Shown here: in pieces, positions 44,959 through 54,337 of the stretch
Layout of the letters: every line of letters begins with the position of its first letter
Numbering within the stretch: the stretch's first letter is position 1
NCBI RefSeq assembly: GCF_007625155.1
Contig: NZ_VMNK01000023.1
Span: forward strand, 1 to 64,000
Direction of reading: 5' to 3'
From: Denitromonas halophila
GTDB taxonomy: Bacteria > Pseudomonadota > Gammaproteobacteria > Burkholderiales > Rhodocyclaceae
DNA: 64,000 nt
Notes under the pieces: model-generated
What the model saw: the letters and a program-made list of their open reading frames with translations, nothing else
Database searches by the model: none
What the model was told of the DNA's origin: nothing
Program-made: the position numbers and the translations under genes

Positions 44959-45960
44959 TTACGCTTCGGCGTGGTAGCGAGAGACCCGCTCAACCTCATT
45001 TCTCGAGCCCAGAATCACCGGCACACGCTGGTGGAGCTTGTGCGGCTGAATATCCATAATGCGCTCGTGGCCCGTGGTCGCCGCGCCGCCCGCCTGCTCG
45101 ACAATCATTGCCATCGGGTTGGCTTCGTACATCAGGCGCAGCTTGCCGCCCTGCGCGCGGCATTTGTCATCCACCGGATACATGAACACACCACCGCGGG
45201 TGAGAATGCGGTGTACATCAGCCACCATGGAGGCGACCCAACGCATATTGAAATCGCGCCCACGCGGACCATTCTTGCCTTCCTGCATTTCGCTGACGTA
45301 GCGCTTGATCGGCGCCTCCCAGAAGCGTGCATTAGAGGCGTTGATCGCGAACTCCTGGGTGTCGACCGGCACCGTCATAAACGGGTGGGTATAGACGAAG
45401 CTGCCCATCTCGCGATCAAGCGTGAAGCCATGCACGCCATCACCCACGGTGAGGATCAACTGCGTGGATGGGCCGTACAGCGCGTAGCCCGCCGCCACCT
45501 GCTCGCGGCCAGCCTGCAAGAAATCGGCCTCTACCGGCTCGACGCAGCCCTCGGGGCAACGCAGCACCGAGAAGATGGTGCCGACGGAAATGTTCACATC
45601 AATGTTGGACGAGCCATCGAGCGGATCAAACAGCAACAGGTAGCCGCCCTTGGGGAACTCACGCGGGATCGGGCGCACATCCTCAACCTCTTCAGAGGCC
45701 ATGCCGGCCAGGTGACCGCCCCACTCGTTAGCCTGGATCAGGATCTCGTTCGCGATCACATCGAGCTTCTTTTGCGCCTCGCCCTGCACATTGTCCGAGC
45801 CCGCTTCGCCCAACACGCCGGCCAGCGCGCCTTTGGAGACATTGACGCTGATTGCCTTGACCGCCCGAGCCACCACTTCGATCAGCAGGCGCAAATCGGC
45901 GGTCGTGCGCCCGGCGCGCTGTTGTTCGATGAGGAACTGGGTGAGCGAAATTCGTTGCAT
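44959..45960 (-). CDS. fbp: Class I fructose-1,6-bisphosphatase
   Basis: A 333-residue cytoplasmic gluconeogenic/Calvin-cycle phosphatase. The metal-binding motif [13 protein letters not shown] is near 114, and the substrate site has [10 protein letters not shown]-like and GGVFMYP segments. It hydrolyses fructose 1,6-bisphosphate to fructose 6-phosphate. TTGGAG before the ATG at 45960 decides the start over an eight-codon longer frame. It is divergent from dadA, with 145 bases between them. Confidence 0.94.
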   Translation of the reverse strand: MQRISLTQFLIEQQRAGRTTADLRLLIEVVARAVKAISVNVSKGALAGVLGEAGSDNVQGEAQKKLDVIANEILIQANEWGGHLAGMASEEVEDVRPIPREFPKGGYLLLFDPLDGSSNIDVNISVGTIFSVLRCPEGCVEPVEADFLQAGREQVAAGYALYGPSTQLILTVGDGVHGFTLDREMGSFVYTHPFMTVPVDTQEFAINASNARFWEAPIKRYVSEMQEGKNGPRGRDFNMRWVASMVADVHRILTRGGVFMYPVDDKCRAQGGKLRLMYEANPMAMIVEQAGGAATTGHERIMDIQPHKLHQRVPVILGSRNEVERVSRYHAEA

Positions 45961-46105
45961 GGAACAGACTCCAAGGGGGTTCATGTGTCGTGACTGGCGA
46001 ATTATCCCGTTTTCGGCGCTTCACTGCACGTTGGCGGTATCATTCCGGCTCACTTCCGGCGCCAGCGCCGGTGCCAATTCTCCAAAAGCACACACGATTC
46101 CCCGA

Positions 46106-47371
46106 ATGCACGTCATGGTTCTGGGCGCCGGTCTCGCCGGCGTCACCTCCGCCTGGTATCTGAACAAAGCCGGCTTCGACGTGACCGTTGTCGAGCGCCA
46201 GAGCGCGCCGGCGATGGAGACCAGTTTCGCTAACGGCGGGCAGATTTCGGTGAGCCATCCCGAACCTTGGGCCAACCCCTCGGCACCAATGACCGTGCTG
46301 CGCTGGCTAGGCGACGACGCGGCGCCGCTGCGCTTCCGACCACGGGCCGACTGGCGCCAATGGCTCTGGAGTGCTGCGTTTCTGCGCGAATGCCTGCCTT
46401 GGCGAACCGACCGCAACACCGCGGCCATCGCCGCCCTCGCCCGCTACAGCCGCGAGCAGCTGCAGCACTTGCGTGACGACAGCGGAATCGACTATCGCCA
46501 CCAGAAAAAGGGCATTCTGCATTTGTTTTTCGGCGCCCGCGAAGCCGACGAACCCCTCAAACGCGCCAAGGCATTGGCGCACCTTGGCATTCATGCCGAA
46601 GCCTGCGACCAGGCGCGCTGCATCGCGATTGAACCCGCACTCGGGCAACTGCCGGTCGCGCCGACCGGCGCGCTCTATGCGCCCGACGATGAGTCCGGTG
46701 ATGCCCATGGTTTCACCGTGGCGCTCACGCACGCATTACAGACCAAAGGGGTGACGTTTCGTTACGACACGACCATCGAGCACATCCGTCACGAAGGTGG
46801 GCGCGTCACCGGCGTTGAAGTTGCTACCACCGGCGGCCAGACCGAACGCCTCGAAGCCAACGCCTATGTGATCTGCCTCGGCAGTTACAGCCCCTTGGTG
46901 GTAGCGCCGCTGGGCGAATATCTGCCGGTCTATCCGGTCAAGGGGTATTCAGTCACGCTGCCGGTGATCGACCCCACCCTTTGCCCCGAAGTCAGCCTCA
47001 CCGACGAGGCGCGACGCATCGTCTGTTCGCGCTTTGACGATCAGTTTCGGGTGGCCGGAACGGCCGAACTCAATGGTTACGATCTGAAAATCGACGCGGC
47101 GCGTTGCCGTAATCTGCTCGACTGGGTTGGCCAGAACTTTCCGGGCGCAACCGATTTGTCGGCTGCCGAACCCTGGTGCGGGCTGCGCCCCTCGACACCG
47201 AGCAATCGCCCGCTGATCGGCAAGGGCAAGATGATCAATCTGTACTACAACACCGGCCACGGATCGCTCGGCTGGACGCTGGCTTGCGGCTCGGCAGCGG
47301 CGCTGGCCGACTTGATGTCAGGTACGCCACCGGTACCGGCCTTTCCTTTTCTCGCGGCGCGCTTCGACTAG
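46106..47371 (+). CDS. dadA: D-amino acid dehydrogenase small subunit (DadA)
   Basis: A 421-residue FAD-dependent oxidoreductase. The Rossmann motif VLGAGLAGVTSAWYL is at the very N-terminus, and the FAD-binding C-terminal segment reads LRPSTPSNRPLIGKG and NTGHGSLGWTLACGS. It oxidises D-alanine and other D-amino acids to keto acids, feeding electrons to the membrane quinone pool. The ATG at 46106 was chosen because the Rossmann motif starts five residues later. A longer in-frame reading frame upstream overlaps fbp antisense and is not supported. Confidence 0.92.
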   Translation: MHVMVLGAGLAGVTSAWYLNKAGFDVTVVERQSAPAMETSFANGGQISVSHPEPWANPSAPMTVLRWLGDDAAPLRFRPRADWRQWLWSAAFLRECLPWRTDRNTAAIAALARYSREQLQHLRDDSGIDYRHQKKGILHLFFGAREADEPLKRAKALAHLGIHAEACDQARCIAIEPALGQLPVAPTGALYAPDDESGDAHGFTVALTHALQTKGVTFRYDTTIEHIRHEGGRVTGVEVATTGGQTERLEANAYVICLGSYSPLVVAPLGEYLPVYPVKGYSVTLPVIDPTLCPEVSLTDEARRIVCSRFDDQFRVAGTAELNGYDLKIDAARCRNLLDWVGQNFPGATDLSAAEPWCGLRPSTPSNRPLIGKGKMINLYYNTGHGSLGWTLACGSAAALADLMSGTPPVPAFPFLAARFD

Positions 47372-47382
47372 GGCGTTTGCCC

Positions 47383-47838
47383 TCAATCCGCTTTTGCCGT
47401 ACTGCAACTGACATCTGCCAGCGCTGCGGGATTGCCGATCTCGCCGGTCTCGAAATTAAAGCCCAAAGTTTGAAGATGGAAGGCCAGTGCGGCATCCATC
47501 CCGGTCGCGTGCGTTTCAAACCAGGCCGGCAACTCTTCCACCAAACGACGCCCCAACGCGAGATCGCCCTTGGCGACACGCTTGCGCACGTCATTGACAA
47601 CGGCCAGCACACGGTCGTGCTCGGCCCGGTGACACCCCGGGAAATTCACCTTATCCATCCAGGCATTTTCCTGGTCGAAGTGGGCAACAGTGTGCGCTAC
47701 AAACGCGTCCAGGCGGTCCAGAAATTCGGCATCGTCGGCCTGAACCATCGCATTGTAGCAATCGACGAATTCACGATGGGTGTCGTCCATCGGGGCGAGC
47801 CCAAGCTCAAGATTGTCGGTCCATTCCATGATTGCCAT
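47383..47838 (-). CDS. Bacteriohemerythrin
   Basis: A 151-residue oxygen-binding di-iron protein. The ligand residues are in place: THREF near 20, AHFDQENAWMD near 50, CHRAEHDRV near 68 and THATGMDAAL near 110. Such proteins store, deliver or sense O2. GGAG seven bases before the ATG supports the start. It lies between dadA (convergent) and sspB, with no linked signal-transduction gene. Confidence 0.9.
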   Translation of the reverse strand: MAIMEWTDNLELGLAPMDDTHREFVDCYNAMVQADDAEFLDRLDAFVAHTVAHFDQENAWMDKVNFPGCHRAEHDRVLAVVNDVRKRVAKGDLALGRRLVEELPAWFETHATGMDAALAFHLQTLGFNFETGEIGNPAALADVSCSTAKAD

Positions 47839-47955
47839 AACGCGCTCCGGGGTGAGTCCTGACCTTGTTTATAGCGAAGGCACGACAGCAAAGAGGTGAC
47901 GCATGTCAATCTCACGCTGCCGTCCGGCAGGCGGCGACACGGTATGCATTCAGAT

Positions 47956-48381
47956 TTATTTAATAACCTTGAGGTGGCTGCGCCCGGCGGCGGGTTTGTC
48001 TCCCCCACCAGTAGGCGGCGTGGGCTCATCGGCGGTGTTCGGCACATCGGCGTCGGACGCCCCGGCATAGGTTTCGGCCTCGAAACCCATCCCGTGACCA
48101 TTTTCCTGGGCATAGACGGCGACGACGTTGCTGACCGGAATGCGCACCCACTGCGCCACGCCACCAAAGCGAGCTTGAAACTGGATGATGTCATTCCCCA
48201 AGTCGAGCTGATGTGTCGCGTCAGTGCTTACGTCGAGCACGATCTGCCCGTCTTGTGCCGTTCCGGGCGGAATACGCACATGTTCATCGACCACCGCCGC
48301 AATATGCGGGGTCAGTCCCTGATCGGTGCACCACGCGTGGATCGCGCGAATCAAGTAGGGTTTTGTAGAGACGTCTGACAT
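47956..48381 (-). CDS. sspB: ClpXP protease specificity-enhancing factor
   Basis: A 141-residue adaptor that delivers ssrA-tagged proteins to ClpXP. The folded N-terminal domain has KPYLIRAIHAWCTDQG and GVAQWVRIPVSNVVAVYAQEN. A flexible acidic/proline-rich linker then leads to the C-terminal ClpX-docking peptide RSHLKVIK. It is downstream of sspA in the same direction, with a 61-base gap, the usual betaproteobacterial order. Confidence 0.95.
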   Translation of the reverse strand: MSDVSTKPYLIRAIHAWCTDQGLTPHIAAVVDEHVRIPPGTAQDGQIVLDVSTDATHQLDLGNDIIQFQARFGGVAQWVRIPVSNVVAVYAQENGHGMGFEAETYAGASDADVPNTADEPTPPTGGGDKPAAGRSHLKVIK

Positions 48382-48442
48382 TCCATTTCCTGCAGCTCGG
48401 CTGCGGGTCTGGCGAAGATTTCACCATCCCCGCAGCGTCAAA

Positions 48443-49039
48443 TCAACGGCGCATGACCTTTTCGGACGGGGTCAGCGAATCGATAAAGCCCTGACGGCTG
48501 AACACACGCTCGGAATACTTCATGAGCGGTGCGGCCGCTTTTGGCAGATCGATGCCGTAGTGCTCCAGACGCCACAACAGCGGCGCAACGGCCACGTCGA
48601 GCATCGAGAAGTCATCACCGAGCATGAACTTCTGATTGGCAAACATCGGTGCCAACTGGGTCAGCTGCTCACGCACCTGAGCCCGCACCTTGTCGGCGCC
48701 TTTCTGGTTCTTTTCCAGCAGATCGATACCGGCGAACAGTTCCTGCTCAAACGTGTGCAGAAACTGACGCGCGCGGGCACGCATGATCGGATCAGGCGGC
48801 ATCAGCTGCGGGTGCGGAAAACGCTCATCAATATACTCATTGATGATGTTGGCCTCATGTAAAACGAGGTCGCGATCGACCAGCACGGGCACACGGTTGT
48901 ACGGGTTGATCACGGCAATATCTTCAGGCTTGTGATCGAGATCGACATCGATCACCTGAAAATCCATACCTTTTTCAAAGAGCACAATCCGGCAACGGTG
49001 GCTAAAAGGGTCCGTCGTTCCGGAATACAAATTCATCAT
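48443..49039 (-). CDS. sspA: Stringent starvation protein A (GST-like transcription regulator)
   Basis: A 198-residue GST-fold protein. The N-terminal thioredoxin-like part is MMNLYSGTTDPFSHRCRIVL with FEKGMDF. The segment NPYNRVPVLVDRDLVLHEANI is the conserved GST proline region. It binds RNA polymerase in E. coli rather than acting as a transferase. The start is at 49039; the next codon is also ATG. It follows the bc1 operon and precedes sspB. Confidence 0.94.
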   Translation of the reverse strand: MMNLYSGTTDPFSHRCRIVLFEKGMDFQVIDVDLDHKPEDIAVINPYNRVPVLVDRDLVLHEANIINEYIDERFPHPQLMPPDPIMRARARQFLHTFEQELFAGIDLLEKNQKGADKVRAQVREQLTQLAPMFANQKFMLGDDFSMLDVAVAPLLWRLEHYGIDLPKAAAPLMKYSERVFSRQGFIDSLTPSEKVMRR

Positions 49040-49132
49040 GACAGTAACAGCTCCATGAATGCTCAACGCCGCATGCCAAAAGGCATACGGCGCCAATGAT
49101 CACCGGTGACCGCCAACATGGCGGTCAGCCGA

Positions 49133-49900
49133 TCAGTGAATATCTTTCCAGAAGTTCTTCTTGAGCAGGTAGCTCAGGACGAACAAACCAGCCAGAAATA
49201 GAAGAACGAAGGTGCCGATGTTCTTGCGGCTTTCCGCCATCGGCTCACCCATCCAGACCATGAAGGACACGAGGTCGGCAACCGTCTTGTCGTACTCCGC
49301 AGCCGTTTGCGTACCCGGCTTGCTCAGTTCGAGCGAGACTTCCTTGTGCATGCCGCCGTGACCGTCATCCTTTTCTTCAATATGGGCCACCTGATCGCCC
49401 TGCAGTTCCCACAACACATGGGGCATGCCGACGTTTTCGAAGACCTTGTTGTTCCAGCCAGTGGGCCGGCTCGGATCACGGTAGAACTGGCGCAGATAGG
49501 TGTAGAGCCAATCCGCACCGCTGCCGTCGCCCGACGCACGTGCCCGGGCAACCAGGGTCAGATCCGGCGGCGGCGCACCAAACCAGAGCTTGCCGTTGTC
49601 CCGCGTCATGGCGATCTTCATCTGCTCACCGATCTTGTCGGCGGTAAACAGCAGGTTGTCCTTGATCAGATCTTCGGACAGTCCGATATCCTTGAGGCGG
49701 TTGTAACGCACAAAGCTGGCGGCGTGGCAGTTGAGGCAGTAGTTCACAAACACCTTGGCGCCATTTTGCAAGGCGGCCGGGTCAGTGCTGACCGGCGCCT
49801 TGTCCAGATGCAGCGCTGCACCTGCGGCCATGGCCACAACTGGCGCAAACAGAGCAGCCGCCAACAGGCGCTTTACGAATTTCATTGCACGCGTTTTCAT
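49133..49900 (-). CDS. petC: Ubiquinol-cytochrome c reductase cytochrome c1 subunit
   Basis: A 255-residue protein. A signal peptide (RLLAAALFAPVVAMAAG) is followed by the heme motif CLNCH near 55 and the axial-methionine region NVGMPHVLW, with a C-terminal membrane anchor (FVLLFLAGLFVLSYLLKKNFW). It is part of the bc1 complex in the inner membrane and passes electrons to soluble cytochrome c. The ATG at 49900 overlaps the cytochrome b stop (TGATG), so the longer in-frame start was rejected. Confidence 0.94.
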   Translation of the reverse strand: MKTRAMKFVKRLLAAALFAPVVAMAAGAALHLDKAPVSTDPAALQNGAKVFVNYCLNCHAASFVRYNRLKDIGLSEDLIKDNLLFTADKIGEQMKIAMTRDNGKLWFGAPPPDLTLVARARASGDGSGADWLYTYLRQFYRDPSRPTGWNNKVFENVGMPHVLWELQGDQVAHIEEKDDGHGGMHKEVSLELSKPGTQTAAEYDKTVADLVSFMVWMGEPMAESRKNIGTFVLLFLAGLFVLSYLLKKNFWKDIH

Positions 49901-51171
49901 CAGGAAGTCACCCTTTCCGGTTCGGCTTTGCATTTATCCATCTTGCTGTAGAACGGCATCAGCAGGAAGAACGCGAAGTACAGCACCGAGCAGATCTGCG
50001 TCGTACGGTCCTTGATGCCACCGTTGTCAGGCGGCTGAACGCCCAGATAGCCAAGAATGAAGAAGATGATCACAAAGAGCACCAGCGCCGTCTTGAAGAT
50101 CGGACCTTTGTAGCGGATCGACTTGACCGGGCTACGATCGAGCCACGGCAGGAAGGCGAAGATCACCACCCCGGCGCCCATGGCAATCACGCCCCAGAAC
50201 TTGGCGTCCAGACCGAACAGCGGATAGGTCACGGCGCGCAGCAACGAGTAGAACGGCGTGAAGTACCACACCGGCGCGATGTGCGGCGGCGTCACCAGCG
50301 GATCGGCCGGCAGGAAGTTGTTGTACTCAAGGAAGTACCCGCCGCCCTCAGGGGCGAAGAACAGCACAGCCGAGAACACGAACAGGAAGCCGACCACACC
50401 GACGATGTCCTTCACCGTGTAGTACGGGTGGAAGGGGATGCCGTCGAGCGGAATACCGTTGGCGTCTTTCTTCTTCTTGATTTCGACACCGTCAGGGTTG
50501 TTGGAGCCGACTTCGTGCAGCGCCACGATGTGGGCGAGCACCAGACCGATCAACACCAGCGGCACGGCAATGACGTGGAAAGAAAAGAAGCGGTTCAGGG
50601 TGGCGTCCGAGACGACGAAGTCGCCACGAATGACCAGCGCCAGGTCCGGGCCGATCACGGGGATGGCCGAGAACAGGTTCACGATCACCTGTGCGCCCCA
50701 GAACGACATCTGCCCCCAAGGCAGCAGATAGCCCATGAAGGCTTCCGCCATCAGCGCGAGGAAAATGCCCACGCCGAACAGCCAGATCAGTTCCCGCGGC
50801 TTCCGGTAGGAACCGTAGAGCATCCCGCGGAACATGTGCAGATACACCACGACGAAGAACGCGGAAGCGCCCGTCGAGTGCATGTAGCGGATCAACCAGC
50901 CGCCCGGCACATCACGCATGATGTACTCGACCGCCGCAAACGCCACCGGCACGCCAGAGGCATTGAGTGAGGCGTCCGGCTTGTAGTGCATGACCAGGAA
51001 GATGCCGGTCACGATCTGGATCACCAGCACCATCAGCGCCAGTGAACCGAAGAAGTACCAGAAGTTGAAGTTCTTCGGTGCGTAGTACTCGGACAAATGC
51101 GCCTTCCAGGTCGACGTCAGCGGAAAACGCTCGTCAACCCAGTTCAGCAGAGCTTGAGATTTCGTCGTCAT
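49900..51171 (-). CDS. petB: Cytochrome b subunit of the bc1 complex
   Basis: A 423-residue eight-helix membrane protein that binds two b hemes. The N-terminal NFWYFFGSLALMVLVIQIVTG and GAQVIVNLFSAIPVIGPDL segments (Qo site, VIGPDL) are typical, and the ALLFFAPEGGGYFLEYNNF-like loop carries the conserved PE signature as EG. It is fused length rather than split. It starts four bases after the Rieske gene stop. It oxidises ubiquinol and drives proton translocation. Confidence 0.95.
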   Translation of the reverse strand: MTTKSQALLNWVDERFPLTSTWKAHLSEYYAPKNFNFWYFFGSLALMVLVIQIVTGIFLVMHYKPDASLNASGVPVAFAAVEYIMRDVPGGWLIRYMHSTGASAFFVVVYLHMFRGMLYGSYRKPRELIWLFGVGIFLALMAEAFMGYLLPWGQMSFWGAQVIVNLFSAIPVIGPDLALVIRGDFVVSDATLNRFFSFHVIAVPLVLIGLVLAHIVALHEVGSNNPDGVEIKKKKDANGIPLDGIPFHPYYTVKDIVGVVGFLFVFSAVLFFAPEGGGYFLEYNNFLPADPLVTPPHIAPVWYFTPFYSLLRAVTYPLFGLDAKFWGVIAMGAGVVIFAFLPWLDRSPVKSIRYKGPIFKTALVLFVIIFFILGYLGVQPPDNGGIKDRTTQICSVLYFAFFLLMPFYSKMDKCKAEPERVTS

Positions 51172-51174
51172 GAG

Positions 51175-51768
51175 TTATGCCGTCCCATCTTCGCCAATCA
51201 GGATCTTGGTGTCCGCCAGGTACTTGTGCGGCGGAATGTCCAGGTTCGTCGGGGCCGGCTTGCCGGCGTACACCCGAGCGGCCAGGTCGAAGGTCGAACC
51301 GTGGCAGGGGCACAGGAAGCCGCCCGGCCAGGCATCGCCCAGGCCACTTTCGGCGCCAATCTTGAACTTCTGGGACGGAGAACAGCCCAGGTGCGTACAG
51401 ATGCCGATGGTAACCAGGAATTCGGGCTTGATCGAACGCGCCTTGTTCTTGGCATACTCGGGCTGAACTGACTTGTCCGACGCCGGATCGGCCAACTGAT
51501 CATCCAGCTTGTCCAAGGTCGCCAGCATCTCTTCGGTGCGACGCAGAATCCAGACCGGCTTGCCTTGCCACTCGACCGTCATCATCTCGCCCGGCGCCAG
51601 CTTGCTGACGTCGGCCTCGACCGGCGCACCCGCTGCCTTGGCGCGCTCCGACGGTGTCAGGCTTGCCACAAACGGAACGGCTGTTGCCGCCGCTGCCGCG
51701 CCACCTGCGACCGACGTGGCCAGCAACAACTGCCGACGGCCACTGTCCATCTTTTCCTCAACGCTCAT
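51175..51768 (-). CDS. petA: Ubiquinol-cytochrome c reductase iron-sulfur subunit (Rieske)
   Basis: A 197-residue protein. The N-terminal Tat-type signal anchor is SGRRQLLLATSVAGGAAAAA, and the two cluster ligand motifs are CTHLGC and CPCHGS in the C-terminal beta domain. First gene of the petA-petB-petC operon; the intergenic region 51769-51998 holds its promoter (a TATACT candidate at 51822-51827 on the minus strand). Confidence 0.95.
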   Translation of the reverse strand: MSVEEKMDSGRRQLLLATSVAGGAAAAATAVPFVASLTPSERAKAAGAPVEADVSKLAPGEMMTVEWQGKPVWILRRTEEMLATLDKLDDQLADPASDKSVQPEYAKNKARSIKPEFLVTIGICTHLGCSPSQKFKIGAESGLGDAWPGGFLCPCHGSTFDLAARVYAGKPAPTNLDIPPHKYLADTKILIGEDGTA

Positions 51769-51821
51769 GAGCCCATTCCCCGCAAAAAGGAAGCAAAAAT
51801 GCTAGATACAAAAACCGCGAG

Positions 51822-51850
51822 AGTATAACGAATATGGCAGCGCGAAAAAA
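51822..51850 (-). promoter_or_regulatory. Candidate sigma70 promoter of petABC
   Basis: On the minus strand TATACT (51827-51822) lies 54 bases before the Rieske start codon, with a T-rich hexamer 17 bases further upstream as a poor -35 element. This is the best promoter-like pair in the gap; the rest of 51769-51998 is AT-rich with no gene. Confidence 0.4.
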
Positions 51851-51998
51851 CCCCGATCTTTCAAAAACTTTTATAATCAAACGCTTACAACGAAAGTCGG
51901 AAGCGTTTTTTGATACAAATCAGGCCCAACACGCCAAAAATGCTGCGCAACAACATCGCAGCTGGCTAATTTTCCATCCGAGAATCCGTCTCGCCCGC

Positions 51999-53222
51999 TC
52001 AAACCACACCTTTCTGACGAAGCTGACTGATCGCCACCTCGTCCAAACCCAAGCCCTTCAATACGCTATCGGTATGCGCCCCCAGGGCCGGGCCGATCCA
52101 TTCCGTCGCCCCGGGCGTTGCCGTCAGTTTCGGCACCACGCTGGGGATCGCCAGCGATTCGCCACCGGGCAAACCCACCCGTTCGATCATTTGTCGCGCC
52201 AGATACTGCGGGTCCGCAAACATGTCGGCCACGGAGTAGATGTTTGAGACGGGCACATCGGCCGCCTTGAGCGTCTCGAGGACGACCTGTCCGTCATGCC
52301 GACCGACCCAGTCGTCGATGACACCGTAGATTTCAGCCGCGCGGGCATCACGCCCCGCGTTGTCCGCCAGCGCCGCATCGTCCGCCAGATCCGGCCGACC
52401 GACAGCGCGCATCAGACGCTTGAAAATGGCGTCGCCATTGCCGCCGACGATGATGTGCTTGCCGTCGCGCGCGGTGTGCGTGTTCGACGGCGTAATCCCT
52501 GGCATCACATTACCGGTGCGCTCTCGGATGAATCCGTAGTGATCGAACTCCGGCACCATGCTCTCCATCATGGCGAACACGGCCTCGTACAGGGCCACAT
52601 CGACCACCTGTCCTTGCCCCCCGGCGACCTCGCGATGACGCAGTGCCATCAAGGCACCCAACGCAGCCCACAGCGCAGCGATCGAATCGCCGATCGAGAT
52701 GCCGGTCTTGAACGGCGGTAGCTCCGGGTCGCCGGTGATGTAGCGCAAGCCGCCCATGGATTCACCAATGGCGCCGAAACCTGGTTGATCGCGATACGGC
52801 CCGGTCTGACCAAAGCCCGACAAGCGCACCATCACCAGCCCTGGGTTGTCGGCGTTGAGCACATCCCAGCCCAAACCCAGTTTTTCCATCACACCAGGGC
52901 GGAAGTTTTCGACGACGATGTCGGCATTCGCCACCAGTTGACGCGCGATGGCGACACCTTCTGGCGACTTCAGATTGAGCGTCACCGACTGTTTGTTACG
53001 TGCCTGCACATACCACCACAGCGAGGTATCGCCATGCAGTTTGCGCCACTTGCGCAAAGGGTCACCGGTGCCCGGCGTCTCAATCTTGATCACCTCGGCG
53101 CCAAATTCGGCCAGGATGCGGGTGCAGAATGGGCCCGCAATCAAGGTGCCGAACTCGATCACCCGCACGCCTTGCAGCGGCTTGTCGCTCACGCCCTGCT
53201 CGGCCTTGGGTGCATCAGACAT
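51999..53222 (-). CDS. Class III CoA-transferase, CaiB/BaiF family
   Basis: A 407-residue cytoplasmic enzyme. It has the family opening GVRVIEFGTLIAGPFCTRIL and the catalytic aspartate region in NYRPG-like form VENFRPGVMEKLGLGWD near 105-121, with the C-terminal EALKAADVPV-type segment. It moves CoA between carboxylic acids; substrates are not readable. GAGGTG nine bases before the ATG at 53222 supports the start. It is transcribed from the recR side with 13 bases between genes. Confidence 0.9.
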   Translation of the reverse strand: MSDAPKAEQGVSDKPLQGVRVIEFGTLIAGPFCTRILAEFGAEVIKIETPGTGDPLRKWRKLHGDTSLWWYVQARNKQSVTLNLKSPEGVAIARQLVANADIVVENFRPGVMEKLGLGWDVLNADNPGLVMVRLSGFGQTGPYRDQPGFGAIGESMGGLRYITGDPELPPFKTGISIGDSIAALWAALGALMALRHREVAGGQGQVVDVALYEAVFAMMESMVPEFDHYGFIRERTGNVMPGITPSNTHTARDGKHIIVGGNGDAIFKRLMRAVGRPDLADDAALADNAGRDARAAEIYGVIDDWVGRHDGQVVLETLKAADVPVSNIYSVADMFADPQYLARQMIERVGLPGGESLAIPSVVPKLTATPGATEWIGPALGAHTDSVLKGLGLDEVAISQLRQKGVV

Positions 53223-53235
53223 GTGCGCTTTCACC

Positions 53236-53829
53236 TCAGACCGAACGCCGTTCGATCAGCGCCTGGGCGATGGTGCCGATGTCGGTGTGCTCCAGCTCGC
53301 CACCCACCGGCACGCCACGCGCGATGCGACTGACCTTCAGGCCGCGCGCGCGCATCAACTCGCCGACGGTATGCGCCGTCACTTCGCCTTCATTGGTGAA
53401 ATTGGTGGCCAGAATCACTTCTTCAACCTGACCATCGGTGGCCCGCTCGACCAGCTTCTCGAGCTTAAGCTCCCGTGGGCCGATGCCATCGAGCGGCGAC
53501 ATGCGGCCCATGAGCACGTAGTACATGCCCTTGAAGGCATGCGTCTGCTCCATCATGGCCAGATCGGACGGCATCTCGACCACGCACAGCAAGCGCGGAT
53601 CGCGCTGCGGGTTGGCGCAGCGCTGGCAGATGTCGTCTTCCGTAAAGGTATTGCATCGCGCGCAATGGCGCAGCACCTCAAGCGCCTTGCTCAAGGCGCT
53701 CGCCAGCCGCGCCGCACCGCGCTGGTCGCGCTGCAGCATGTGGTAGGCCATGCGCTGGGCCGACTTCGGCCCAACCCCGGGCAGGCAGCGCAAGGCTTCG
53801 ATGAGGGCATCAAGCGTAGAAGGGGTCAT
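53236..53829 (-). CDS. recR: Recombination mediator RecR
   Basis: A 197-residue protein. N-terminal helix-hairpin-helix ([19 protein letters not shown]) is followed by a zinc finger ([16 protein letters not shown]), then a Toprim domain ([12 protein letters not shown] with acidic residue) and a C-terminal Walker-like HTDIGT segment. With RecFO it loads RecA at gaps. The ATG at 53829 gives the usual length; the longer reading frame to 53952 runs through a palindromic repeat and was rejected. It is downstream of ybaB and dnaX as in most proteobacteria. Confidence 0.95.
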   Translation of the reverse strand: MTPSTLDALIEALRCLPGVGPKSAQRMAYHMLQRDQRGAARLASALSKALEVLRHCARCNTFTEDDICQRCANPQRDPRLLCVVEMPSDLAMMEQTHAFKGMYYVLMGRMSPLDGIGPRELKLEKLVERATDGQVEEVILATNFTNEGEVTAHTVGELMRARGLKVSRIARGVPVGGELEHTDIGTIAQALIERRSV

Positions 53830-53871
53830 GGGTGGTCGTGTCGTGCCTTTGAAGCGCCGGTGACATGCCGT

Positions 53872-53962
53872 GCAGGTTGGGTTGAGCAGCGCGAAGCCCA
53901 ACATGCGGCGTACCGAGTTGGCAGGATGTGTGTTGGGCTTCGCTACGCTCAACCCAAGCTAC
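53872..53962. repeat. Inverted pair of REP-like palindromes (BIME-like)
   Basis: Two 32-base copies of an interspersed palindrome lie head-to-head in the gap between ybaB and recR, at 53872-53903 and 53931-53962. Each has the core GTTGGGCTTCGC...AACCC in opposite orientation; they differ at about six positions. The core is a widespread intergenic element type in Gram-negative genomes (GTAGGTTGGG...AGCGAAGCCCAAC). The pair could form a long hairpin in the dnaX-ybaB-recR transcript. Confidence 0.75.
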
Positions 53963-53985
53963 ACCCTCGACAGCCATCGTCAAAC

Positions 53986-54309
53986 TCAGAACGGCATCTT
54001 GAAGCCGGGGGGCAGATTCAGCCCGGCCGAGAACCCCGCCATTTTTTCCTGACTGGTGGCATCGACACGGCGCACGGCGTCGTTGACGGCTGCTGCCAGC
54101 AAGTCTTCGAGCATTTCGCGATCATCCATTACCGACTCGTCGATCTGAACGCGACGCACATCGTGCTTGCAGGTCATGGTGATCTTGACCATGCCGGCAC
54201 CGGCCTGGCCCTCGACTTCGATCGACGCCAACTCTTCCTGCGCCTTCTGCATGTTTTCCTGCATCTTCTGGGCCTGTTTCATCAGGCCTGCAATACCGCC
54301 CTTCATCAT
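53986..54309 (-). CDS. ybaB: YbaB/EbfC family nucleoid-associated protein
   Basis: A 107-residue dimeric DNA-binding protein: [20 protein letters not shown], a central [14 protein letters not shown] strand pair and an acidic helix-rich C-terminus ending [12 protein letters not shown]. It lies between dnaX and recR, in the usual order. GGAG nine bases before the ATG at 54309 decides the start. Confidence 0.95.
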   Translation of the reverse strand: MMKGGIAGLMKQAQKMQENMQKAQEELASIEVEGQAGAGMVKITMTCKHDVRRVQIDESVMDDREMLEDLLAAAVNDAVRRVDATSQEKMAGFSAGLNLPPGFKMPF

Positions 54310-54337
54310 GTTGCTTTCTCCAGTGCAATCCGGTGTG

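Noticed and set aside
53830-53952. Longer N-terminus for RecR
   Set aside because: The extra residues are encoded by the palindromic repeat and give a protein longer than known RecR proteins.
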